Assembly (NCBI GenBank): GCA_026708055.1
Contig: JAPOVS010000067.1
Span: 1 to 64,000, forward strand
Direction: 5' to 3'
DNA from: a bacterium
GTDB lineage: Bacteria > Actinomycetota > Acidimicrobiia > Acidimicrobiales > CATQHL01
DNA: 64,000 bases
Positions 46,796 to 54,571 of the stretch are shown one piece after another. Position 1 is the stretch's first letter; each line of letters opens with the position of its first letter. A program made the translations under genes and the position numbers. The notes below the pieces were generated by a model, which saw nothing but the letters and a program-made list of their open reading frames with translations, was not told the DNA's origin and ran no database searches.

Positions 46796-47293
46796 ATGAC
46801 CCCCGACAGCGAGCACAGTCCGACCGAGCCGGAGCGCGCGGAGATCGTGGCGCCCGAGGATGCCGCCGAACCGCAGGGCGACGCCATCGAGCAACCGGCC
46901 AAGGTGATGCGCGTCGGGGCCATGCTGCGCGGCCTGCTCGAGGAGGTTCGCGAGGCGCCTCTCGACGAGCGCAGCCGCGACCGGCTGCGGGAGATCTACG
47001 AGATCTCGCTGCAGGAGCTGGGATCGGCCGTCTCGGCGGACCTGCGTGAGGAGCTGGAGCGCCTGGCACGGCCCTTCCCCGACGCCGAGGTGCCCACCGA
47101 AGCGGAACTGCGCATCGCCAAGGCGCAGCTGGTGGGCTGGATGGAGGGACTCATCCAGGGCATCCAGGCGACGCTGTACGCCCAGCAGGTGCTCGCCCGG
47201 AGGCAGTTGGCGGACATGCGCGGCCAGCTGCCGCCCTTCCGGGGGGCCGACGAGCAACGGCCCGACGACGAGCGACCCGGCCCCTATCTCTAG
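46796..47293 (+). CDS. bpa: Bacterial proteasome activator Bpa
   Basis: Bpa forms a ring that opens the 20S proteasome without ATP in actinobacteria. The 165-residue protein has a disordered N-terminus, then the Bpa core: VMRVGAMLRGLLEEVREAPL, RSRDRLREIYEISLQELG, PTEAELRIAKAQLVGWMEGL and GIQATLYAQQVLARRQL, which form the four-helix bundle. It ends in GPYL, close to the GQYL tail that docks into the proteasome alpha ring. ATG 46796 is preceded by GGAG. The stop codon TAG includes the TA target duplicated by the adjacent miniature element. Confidence 0.9.
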   Translation: MTPDSEHSPTEPERAEIVAPEDAAEPQGDAIEQPAKVMRVGAMLRGLLEEVREAPLDERSRDRLREIYEISLQELGSAVSADLREELERLARPFPDAEVPTEAELRIAKAQLVGWMEGLIQGIQATLYAQQVLARRQLADMRGQLPPFRGADEQRPDDERPGPYL

Positions 47294-47420
47294 TGTCCTG
47301 AGTTCCAAGTTCATGAGGATATGGCGTGGCCTCAACCGTTCGCCTTGGCGCGAAACCGCTGTTGAGAGGCTTGCTAACCTCACCAGATACCTCCGACGAA
47401 CTTCCGGCTCAGGACACTAG
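47290..47420. mobile_element. TA-flanked miniature inverted-repeat element downstream of bpa
   Basis: CTAGTGTCCTGAG at 47290-47302 is a perfect inverted copy of 47408-47420. Similarity continues inward with an AAGTTC match in both arms at the same distance. Both ends carry the dinucleotide TA (47291-47292 and 47418-47419), the target duplication left by Tc1/mariner-IS630 transposases. The interior of about 100 bases encodes nothing. It is probably a MITE mobilised by an IS630-type element located elsewhere. Confidence 0.7.
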
Positions 47421-47456
47421 GACGCTGCGGAACAATGCGGCATGTCCAGTATGAGT

Positions 47457-47485
47457 GTCATTCCGGCGGAGGCCGGAATCCAGGA
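47457..47485. repeat. Dispersed palindromic repeat (GTCATTCCGGC type), copy A
   Basis: GTCATTCCGGCGGAGGCCGG followed by AATCCAGG is an imperfect palindrome whose stem pairs ATTCCGGC (47460-47467) with GCCGGAAT (47472-47479). The same unit occurs twice more near 54.4-54.5 kb. Such repeats are widespread in bacterial genomes and may act as terminators or RNA-processing sites. About 50 bases further on lies an 18-base perfect palindrome at 47535-47552. Confidence 0.75.
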
Positions 47486-47696
47486 CTTCCGCCACCGGAC
47501 CGACTTTGCCCGTGGATTACGCAGCCCACTCCCAGGACGCGGGCCCGCGTCCGGCTCCCCGGCCGCGCCTCGCGGCCTCCGGACGGTCGTCGTACGCGCT
47601 CGCTCCGCCGCCGACTATGGTCGGCGCTGAAACGACATCACTGTGATTTGTCCACAGGACGTGGGGACGTAATGGGGACAGTCTGGGGAGCCGACG

Positions 47697-50600
47697 ATGC
47701 CCGACAGCTTCGTTCACCTGCACACCCACACCGAGTACTCGATGCTCGACGGCGCCTCGCGCGTCGATGCGCTCGTGGCGGCGGCCGCGGCCGACGGCCA
47801 GCCGGCGCTCGGGATCACCGATCACGGGAATCTCTACGGGATCGTCCCGTTCTACAAGGCCTGCCGTGCCGGCGGCGTGAAGCCCATCCTGGGCATCGAG
47901 GCCTACATGGCCCACGAGAGCCGCCACGAGCGGCCCGCCCGGCAGGGCAAGGTGGATGACAGCGGCGGCGAGACGGCCACCGGCCACAAGCTCTACTACC
48001 ACCTGACCCTGCTGGCGGAGAACGAGGCCGGCTACCGCAACCTCATCCAGATCGCCAGCCGCGCCTTCCTGGAGGGTTACTACTACAAGCCGAAGGTGGA
48101 CTGGGAGGTGCTGGCTGAGCACTCCGAGGGGATCCTGGCGAGCACGGGCTGCCTCGGGAGCCACGTCTGCCAGGCGCTGCTGCGGGACGATTTCGACAGG
48201 GCGCTGGGCCATGCGGGGCGCCTGCGCGACATCTTCGGGCCCGGCAGCGCCTACGTCGAGCTCCAGGATCACGGCATCGACGCCCAGCAGCGCATCATGC
48301 CGCACCTGCTGGAGATCGCGCAACGCCTGGATCTCCCCCTGCTGGCCACCAACGACAGCCACTACACGCACCGCGGCGACGCGGTGGCGCACGACGCCCT
48401 GCTCTGCGTGCAGACCGGGAGCGTCCGCAGCGACCCGAACAGGCTCAAGTTCGACGGCGACGAGCACTACCTGAAGTCGGCGGCGGAGATGCGCCGGCTC
48501 TTCGCCGAGTCGCCGGCGGCCTGCGACAGCACGCTGGACATCGCCGAGCGCTGCAACATCGAGATCGGCTTCGGCGACATCAAGCTGCCGCCGTTCCCCG
48601 TACCGGAGGGCTTCGGCGACGCCGACGAGTACCTGGCGCATCTCACCCTCGAGGGGGCGCGCTCCCGCTGGGGCCACGAGCTGCCCGAGGCCACCTCGGA
48701 CCGCCTGGCCTACGAGCTGCAGGTGATCACCACGATGGGCTTCGCCTCGTACTTCCTGATCGTCTGGGACCTCATCCGCTACGCCCGGTCCGCCGGGATC
48801 CGGGTGGGTCCCGGCCGGGGCAGCGCCGCGGGCTGCGCCGTCTCCTACTGCCTCGGCATCACCAGCCTCGACCCGCTGCGCTACGACCTGCTGTTCGAGC
48901 GGTTCCTGAACCCCGGCCGGCGCCAGATGCCCGACATCGACATGGACTTCGACTCCCGCTACCGCGACGACCTGATCCGCTACGCGGCGGAACGCTACGG
49001 GCGGGACCACGTGGCACAGATCATCACCTTCTCCACCATCAAGGGGCGTGCCGCGGTGCGCGACGCGGCCCGAGTGCTGGACCACCCCTACGCCGTCGGC
49101 GACAAGATCGCCAAGGCGGTCCCCGAACCCATCATGGGCCGGACGACGCCGCTGCGCGCCTGCCTCGAGCGTGAGACCGCCTACGGCGCCGGCTATGACC
49201 TGGCCGGGGATCTGCGCAACATGTACGCCGAGGATTCCCAGGTGCGCGAGGTCGTGGACGTGGCGCTGGGTCTGGAGGGGCTGCGGCGCCAGGACGGCAT
49301 CCACGCGGCCGCGGTCGTGATCTCACCCGACCCCCTGACGACGAACGTGCCCATCCAGCGCAAGCCGGCCGAGAAGCAGGCCGCCGCGGACGCCCCCATC
49401 GTCACCCAGTACGACATGGACGCGGTCGAGGAGCTGGGTCTCCTCAAGATGGACTTCCTCGGACTGCGCACGCTCGACGTCATCACCGACACCGTCGCCC
49501 ACGTGGCGCGCCTGCGCGGCGCCGAACTGGACATCGACGAGCTGCCGCTGGACGACGAGCGCACCTACGAGATGCTCCAGCGCGGCGACACCACCGGCGT
49601 CTTCCAGCTGGAGAGCCCCCCGGTGCGCGCCCTGCTGCGCTCCATGCTGCCGGGCGACATCAACGACGTGGCCGCCGTGGTGGCGCTGTACAGGCCGGGC
49701 CCGATGAAGGAGAACGTGCACACGGCGTATGCGGAGCGCAGGACGGGGCGTGCCCCCGTGGAGGTGCTGCACCCCGACGCCGCGGAGATTCTGGCCGACA
49801 CCTACGGACTCATGATCTACCAGGAGTCCATGATGCGGATCGCCCAGGTGTTCGCCGGCTACAGCCCGGAGGAGGCCGACAACCTGCGCAAGGCCTGCGG
49901 CAAGAAGATCCGCGAGAAGATGGCCGAGGAGCGCCAGAAGTTCATCGACGGCTGCGAGGCCACCGGCTACGGCCGGCGGGTGGGGGAGCAGTGGTGGAGC
50001 CGCATCGAGCCCTTCGCCGACTACGCCTTCAACAAGAGCCACTCCTACGCCTACGGCCTGCTGGCCTACCAGACCGCCTACCTGAAGGCGAACTACCCCA
50101 TCGAGTACATGGCGGCCCTGCTGACGAGCGTGCGCACCAAGATCGAGCGCCTCACCCCCTACCTCCTGGAATGCCGCCAGCGGGAGGTCGCCGTGCTGGT
50201 GCCCGACGTGAACGAGTCGCTCTCGGACTTCACGCCGGTCCCGCGCCCGGAGGCGCCGGACCGCGGACGCATCCTTTTCGGTCTGGCGGCCATCCGCAAC
50301 GTGGGCGCCGGCGATGCCGCCCACATCATCGAGGCGCGTGCGGGCGGCGGGCCGTTCCGGGACTTCGACGACTTCTGCGACCGGGTGGACCCCTCGGTGC
50401 TCAACAAGCAGACGGTCCAGTCGCTGATCAGGGCCGGCGCCTTCGACTCCCTGGGACAGCCGCGGCAGGGGCTGCTGAACGTGCACAGCCGAACCGTCGA
50501 CGCCGCCCTCGCCGAGCGGCGCGAGCGCGAGGCCGGGGTCCTGAGTCTCTTCGGTGACACCGACGTGGCCACCGGCTACAGCCACAAGCCCGCCGTGCCC

Positions 50601-51224
50601 GACACCCACGCACCGCGGTCGGTCATGCTGGCCGAGGAGAAGGAGATGCTCGGGCTCTACATCAGCGACCATCCCCTGGCGGGCATCGAGCAACTGCTGG
50701 CGGCCAAGCGGGAGCACGGCATCACCGAACTCGAGGTGTTGCCCGACGGCGAGGTCGTGACGGTGGCGGGCGCCGTCACCTCGCTGAAGCGCCGCCGGAC
50801 GCGCAACGGCGCGCGCATGGCCACCTTCACCCTGGACGATCGCACCGGGATGATCCCGGTCACGGTCTTTCCCCGAGCCATGGAAGCCCAGGAGGCCCTG
50901 CTCGCCGACGAGGTGGTGGTGATCCTCAAGGCGCGCCTGGACCGGCGCGACGACGAGCCGAAGCTCATCTGCATGGAGATGCAGGAGTTCTCCGCCGAGA
51001 CCCGCGGGGCGCTGCGCCTGCACATCCCCGCCGTCGGCGTGGACAGCGATCAGCTGGCGGCGCTCAAGCGGCTCCTCGGTGAGCACGGCGGCCACTCGCC
51101 CGTGGAGATCCTGGTCGGCAAGGGGCATCTGTTGCAGCTTCCCCAGGAGTACCACGTCGACATCGAGGGGGGACTGGTGCCCGAGCTGCGGCAACTGCTG
51201 GGAGTCAGCGCCGTGCAGGTCTGA
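47697..51224 (+). CDS. dnaE: DNA polymerase III alpha subunit
   Basis: DnaE is the replicative polymerase. The 1175-residue protein begins with a PHP domain (FVHLHTHTEYSMLDGASR), has the polymerase palm with VGPGRGSAAGCAVSYCLGI and the catalytic Asp cluster in MPDIDMDFDSRYRDDLIRYA, then FNKSHSYAYGLLAYQTAYLK, a helix-hairpin-helix region, and an OB fold (VVTVAGAVTSLKRRRTRNG). The length and the intact PHP fit DnaE1. ATG 47697 gives the standard N-terminus; a TTTGTCCACAGG-type AT-richer patch lies upstream at about 47645-47660. Confidence 0.96.
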   Translation: MPDSFVHLHTHTEYSMLDGASRVDALVAAAAADGQPALGITDHGNLYGIVPFYKACRAGGVKPILGIEAYMAHESRHERPARQGKVDDSGGETATGHKLYYHLTLLAENEAGYRNLIQIASRAFLEGYYYKPKVDWEVLAEHSEGILASTGCLGSHVCQALLRDDFDRALGHAGRLRDIFGPGSAYVELQDHGIDAQQRIMPHLLEIAQRLDLPLLATNDSHYTHRGDAVAHDALLCVQTGSVRSDPNRLKFDGDEHYLKSAAEMRRLFAESPAACDSTLDIAERCNIEIGFGDIKLPPFPVPEGFGDADEYLAHLTLEGARSRWGHELPEATSDRLAYELQVITTMGFASYFLIVWDLIRYARSAGIRVGPGRGSAAGCAVSYCLGITSLDPLRYDLLFERFLNPGRRQMPDIDMDFDSRYRDDLIRYAAERYGRDHVAQIITFSTIKGRAAVRDAARVLDHPYAVGDKIAKAVPEPIMGRTTPLRACLERETAYGAGYDLAGDLRNMYAEDSQVREVVDVALGLEGLRRQDGIHAAAVVISPDPLTTNVPIQRKPAEKQAAADAPIVTQYDMDAVEELGLLKMDFLGLRTLDVITDTVAHVARLRGAELDIDELPLDDERTYEMLQRGDTTGVFQLESPPVRALLRSMLPGDINDVAAVVALYRPGPMKENVHTAYAERRTGRAPVEVLHPDAAEILADTYGLMIYQESMMRIAQVFAGYSPEEADNLRKACGKKIREKMAEERQKFIDGCEATGYGRRVGEQWWSRIEPFADYAFNKSHSYAYGLLAYQTAYLKANYPIEYMAALLTSVRTKIERLTPYLLECRQREVAVLVPDVNESLSDFTPVPRPEAPDRGRILFGLAAIRNVGAGDAAHIIEARAGGGPFRDFDDFCDRVDPSVLNKQTVQSLIRAGAFDSLGQPRQGLLNVHSRTVDAALAERREREAGVLSLFGDTDVATGYSHKPAVPDTHAPRSVMLAEEKEMLGLYISDHPLAGIEQLLAAKREHGITELEVLPDGEVVTVAGAVTSLKRRRTRNGARMATFTLDDRTGMIPVTVFPRAMEAQEALLADEVVVILKARLDRRDDEPKLICMEMQEFSAETRGALRLHIPAVGVDSDQLAALKRLLGEHGGHSPVEILVGKGHLLQLPQEYHVDIEGGLVPELRQLLGVSAVQV

Positions 51225-51324
51225 TCGCTCACCAGGTCGGTTTGCACGCGGCCGTCCGGCACACTGGACTATTGGGCGATCCACCCTGTGATCGGTGTGG
51301 CCCGAGAGTGACAAGGCGGCGACA

Positions 51325-51996
51325 ATGGCAGTTGAGGTCGAGAGCAGGGACTGCACCGCGGTCAGCGACGCCGAACTCGAGGCGATGGCCGATCTCTGCG
51401 CGGAAGGTCCGAACCCCTTCACGGTCGGGTTCCTCTCCAAGCAGACGGAGCTCTGGGTACTGCTGACCGAGGCACGCGAGGGCAGCCGCCTGCGAGGCTT
51501 CGTGTTCTCCACGCTGGAACGGATCGGCGGGACCCCGGTCGTGGTCCTCGGTGCGGGATCGGTGGCCCGCACCTCCCGGCGCAGCACGGTCCTGCAGGCG
51601 CTGGTGGCCGAGCAGTTGCACCGAGCAGTCATGGCCTTCCCCGACGAGGACGTGCTGATGGGGGTGCGCATGAACGACCCCTCCACTTTCGAGGTGTTCA
51701 AGGTGCTGAGCAACGTGATCCCCCGGCCCGACCACGGCGCCAACGGTGAGGAGCGGGCATGGGGACGGCGGCTGGCCAAGCGCTACCGGATCGGCAACAG
51801 CGTCTACGACCCGCGCACCTTCCTGGCGACCGGCGACGGCGGGCAGCCGGCCGTGCTCGACTACGAGACCCTGCGGCCCGAGCGGACCGATCCGGCCCTC
51901 AGCGACGTGTTCGCGCCGCTGCAGCGCGACCGGGGCGATTCGCTGGTGGCCGTGGCCTGGGCCACGGCAGGGCGTTTGCAGCGCTACGGCGACTGA
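51325..51996 (+). CDS. Conserved hypothetical protein
   Basis: The 223-residue product has no motif I can assign with certainty. A pattern of beta strands and helices with GFVFSTLERIGGTPVVVLGA in the first half, and LVAEQLHRAVMAFPDEDVLM with MGVRMNDPSTFEVFKVL in the second, recalls acetyltransferase-like folds, but no acetyl-CoA P-loop is evident. ATG 51325 is preferred to ATG 51295 because family-like sequence begins there. It follows dnaE by 100 bases and is followed by the nitroreductase-like gene after 43. Confidence 0.6.
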   Translation: MAVEVESRDCTAVSDAELEAMADLCAEGPNPFTVGFLSKQTELWVLLTEAREGSRLRGFVFSTLERIGGTPVVVLGAGSVARTSRRSTVLQALVAEQLHRAVMAFPDEDVLMGVRMNDPSTFEVFKVLSNVIPRPDHGANGEERAWGRRLAKRYRIGNSVYDPRTFLATGDGGQPAVLDYETLRPERTDPALSDVFAPLQRDRGDSLVAVAWATAGRLQRYGD

Positions 51997-52039
51997 TTCC
52001 CCCCGGCGCTGAGCCCGCAGCGGGGAGGCGCAGCCGGAC

Positions 52040-52663
52040 GTGAACCTCAGCGAGGTGCTCGCGGCGCGCCGCATGACGCGGAACTTCGAGTCTCGGCGCC
52101 TGGAGCGGGCCCTGCTCGAGGAACTGTGCCTGATGGCCCGGCGGGCGCCGTCGGCGGGATTCGCCCAGGGTGCCGAACTCATAATCCTGGATACCGCCGA
52201 GGCGCGCGAATCGTTCTGGGACCTCACCCTGCCCGCCACCCAGCGCGCCGACTTCGCCTGGCCCGGACTTCTGCAGGCGCCCGCTCTGGTCCTGCCGGCG
52301 GCCGACAGCCGCCGCTACCTCGCCCGCTACCGCGAGGCGGACAAGGCGTCGGGCGCAGCCGGCGGCCTCGGCGAGTCACCGGAGGCCTGGCCCATGCCGT
52401 ACTGGCTGATCGATTGCGCCTTCGTCGTGCAGAACCTGCTGCTGGCGGCCGCCGAACGGGGTCTGGGAGCCCTGTTCTTCGGCCTGTTCGACGGGGAGGC
52501 CGAGGTACGTGCCGCGCTGCAGGTTCCCGAGGGGGTCGAAGTGTTGGGGGTCGTGGCGTTGGGTTGGCCGGCTCCCGACCACCCCAGCAGGTCGCTGGCG
52601 CGCGGCTGGCGGGATCCCCGGGAGATCCTGCACTGGGGCTGCTGGGGCGGCCCCCGGCGCTAG
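52040..52663 (+). CDS. Nitroreductase-family flavoprotein
   Basis: The 207-residue product has the FMN-dependent nitroreductase pattern: SEVLAARRMTRNFESRRLER with the Arg pair that binds flavin phosphate, ELCLMARRAPSAGFAQGAEL, a central DCAFVVQNLLLAAAERGLGA, and a C-terminal GVEVLGVVALGWPAPDH. Members reduce nitro groups, quinones or flavins with NAD(P)H. The substrate is not evident. The start is GTG 52040. Confidence 0.85.
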   Translation: MNLSEVLAARRMTRNFESRRLERALLEELCLMARRAPSAGFAQGAELIILDTAEARESFWDLTLPATQRADFAWPGLLQAPALVLPAADSRRYLARYREADKASGAAGGLGESPEAWPMPYWLIDCAFVVQNLLLAAAERGLGALFFGLFDGEAEVRAALQVPEGVEVLGVVALGWPAPDHPSRSLARGWRDPREILHWGCWGGPRR

Positions 52664-52698
52664 GGTTCCTCGCACCGGCTCGAGTCCCGGAGGCCCCG

Positions 52699-53103
52699 AT
52701 GGCAACCGAACGGATCCCACTGGTGGCCTATCTGGCGCTCGAGCCCGAGGCGCACCTGGTGGCGGAGGAGTGCGACGCTTGCGGCGCCCGCTTCTTCGAT
52801 CGTCGCAATGCCTGCGGGGCCTGCGGCGGCCGCAGCTTCGAGCCTGCGCCGGTGGCTGTGACCGGTCATCTGCGGGCGTTCTCGATCGTGCACCGGGCGG
52901 ACCCGGGCGTCGCGGTGCCGTTCGTCTCAGCGATCGTGGAGGCCTGCGACGGCACCACGGTCCGCGCCAACCTGCTGGAGGTGACGCCGGACCCCGCCGA
53001 GATCCGACTCGGCATGCCGGTGCGGCTGGTGACCTACCCGGCCGGCACGGACAGCGAAGGCACCGAATGCGTCGCGTTCGGTTTCGCGCCGGCGAGCGCC
53101 TGA
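52699..53103 (+). CDS. DUF35 zinc-ribbon OB-fold protein
   Basis: The 134-residue product has a zinc ribbon with four Cys (CDACG, then CGACGG after eleven residues) and an OB fold (VAVTGHLRAFSIVHRADPGV). DUF35 proteins pair with thiolase-like or SCP-x-type enzymes and are needed for their activity. GGAGG precedes ATG 52699. The thiolase gene starts 39 bases after its stop, so the two are probably one operon and one complex. Confidence 0.9.
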   Translation: MATERIPLVAYLALEPEAHLVAEECDACGARFFDRRNACGACGGRSFEPAPVAVTGHLRAFSIVHRADPGVAVPFVSAIVEACDGTTVRANLLEVTPDPAEIRLGMPVRLVTYPAGTDSEGTECVAFGFAPASA

Positions 53104-53142
53104 AGCGGATCAGGCGACAGCAACCCCACAGAGGAGCCACCC

Positions 53143-54348
53143 ATGAGTGACAGCGTCTGGATACTCGGTACCTCCATGACACGATTCGCCCGCCACGGTG
53201 ACCGCGACCTGCTCGACCTGGCCAGCGAGGCGGCACTGGGCGCGCTGGACGACGGCGGGGTGACCGTGCAGGACCTCGACGTGCTGGCGTGTGGCAGTCT
53301 GTTCTCGGCCCACGCCGGGGTCGGTCAGCAACTGCTGGGCCAGATCGGCCAGACGGGCATCAGCGTCTACAACGTGGCCAACGCCTGTGCCACGGGGGCC
53401 ACAGCCGTACGGGTCGGTCTCATGGCCATTCGTTCGGGGGAGGCCTCCATGGCGATGGCCGTCGGGGTTGAGAAGATGGGGAAGATGGGGTTGCTCACGA
53501 GCACCCCCAAGGGCTCGAAGGGAGCCAAGGTGTTCGAGCCGTCGGGACGTTTCGGGTCGGTCCGCTCGGTCGACGGCATCCTCGGCACCAAGACCATGCC
53601 CGGAGTCTTCGGCCAGGCCGGCATGCGCTACGCCCACGACCACCCCGGTGTGGGTTTCGACCAGTTCGCCAGGATCGCCCACAAGAACCACCTGCACTCG
53701 ACCCTGAACCCGCTGGCGCAGTACCGGAAGCGCTTCAGCGTCGAGGAAATCAAGGCCTCGCCGATGATGGCGTACCCCAACACGCTGCTGATGTGCTGCC
53801 CCACCGGCGACGGTGCCGCCGCGGCGATCCTCGTCAGCGGGGAGCGCCTGAGGACACTGTCGCCGTCCCAGCGCAGCCGGGCGGTCAAGATCGCCGCCTC
53901 GGTGCTCACGAGCGATCCGTATGTCGAGGGCGGCCAGATGCAGCCCGACGTGAACACCTTGACCCGCAACGCCGCCGACGCGGCCTACGAGCAGGCGGGA
54001 GTGGGACCCGAGGACCTCGACATGGTGGAGTTGCACGACTGCTTCGCCTCGGCGGAGCTCATCCACTACGACAACCTGCGGCTGTGCGAGCCGGGCGGGG
54101 CGGGTGACTTCATCGACTCGGGTGCGCCCTACCGCGACGGGACAACGCCCGTCAACGTCTCCGGCGGTCTCATCTCCAAGGGCCATCCCATCGGTGCGAC
54201 CGGCGTGGCGAACATCTACGAGATCGCCACCCATCTGCGCGGCGAGGCGGGCGATCGCCAGATTCCCGACGCCCGGGTCGGCCTGGCGCACGTGATCGGG
54301 CTGGGCTCCTCCTGCGGCGTGCACATCCTGGAGCGCTCCGCCGCCTGA
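53143..54348 (+). CDS. Thiolase-family protein (SCP-x/lipid-transfer type)
   Basis: The 401-residue thiolase-fold protein has the nucleophile Cys in NACATGATAVRV, HDCFASAELIHYDNL, and the base His in GGLISKGHPIGATGVANIYE. The overall pattern fits the acetyl-CoA acetyltransferase/SCP-2 thiolase branch that pairs with DUF35 proteins. Some close relatives (Ltp2 with ChsH2) are retro-aldolases of steroid side chains, others are true thiolases; the retained Cys favours thiolase activity. The start ATG 53143 has GGAG upstream. Confidence 0.87.
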   Translation: MSDSVWILGTSMTRFARHGDRDLLDLASEAALGALDDGGVTVQDLDVLACGSLFSAHAGVGQQLLGQIGQTGISVYNVANACATGATAVRVGLMAIRSGEASMAMAVGVEKMGKMGLLTSTPKGSKGAKVFEPSGRFGSVRSVDGILGTKTMPGVFGQAGMRYAHDHPGVGFDQFARIAHKNHLHSTLNPLAQYRKRFSVEEIKASPMMAYPNTLLMCCPTGDGAAAAILVSGERLRTLSPSQRSRAVKIAASVLTSDPYVEGGQMQPDVNTLTRNAADAAYEQAGVGPEDLDMVELHDCFASAELIHYDNLRLCEPGGAGDFIDSGAPYRDGTTPVNVSGGLISKGHPIGATGVANIYEIATHLRGEAGDRQIPDARVGLAHVIGLGSSCGVHILERSAA

Positions 54349-54444
54349 GGTGAAGTCGCCCGGTCGCCGGGACGCCGCCGGGCTGGCTGCCCGGCCCTTG
54401 CCCTGCCTGGGCCCTTCGCCATAGCAACCCCCGCCCCACGCCGC

Positions 54445-54540
54445 GTGTCATTCCGGCGCAGGCCGGAATCCAGAACCCACGCCTCCGGCGACCCCCGCCA
54501 CACACCGCGAGTGTCATTCCGGCGCAGGCCCGAACCCGGA
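54445..54540. repeat. Dispersed palindromic repeats, copies B and C
   Basis: Copy B (54445-54474) is GTGTCATTCCGGCGCAGGCC followed by GGAATCCAG. Copy C (54511-54540) has the same left arm but a degraded right arm (CCCGAACCCGG). They lie between two convergent genes, the thiolase and the YyaL-type protein, where they may serve as a bidirectional terminator. Copy A is 7 kb upstream, near dnaE. Confidence 0.72.
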
Positions 54541-54571
54541 ACCCCCGCTCCCCGCGGCGGTCGCCGATGCC

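Noticed and set aside
49323-51779. An 818-codon minus-strand frame
   Set aside because: It is antisense to dnaE and has no family resemblance.
54445-54540. CRISPR array
   Set aside because: There are only two repeat copies here, they differ, are palindromic along most of their length, and no cas gene is in the window.
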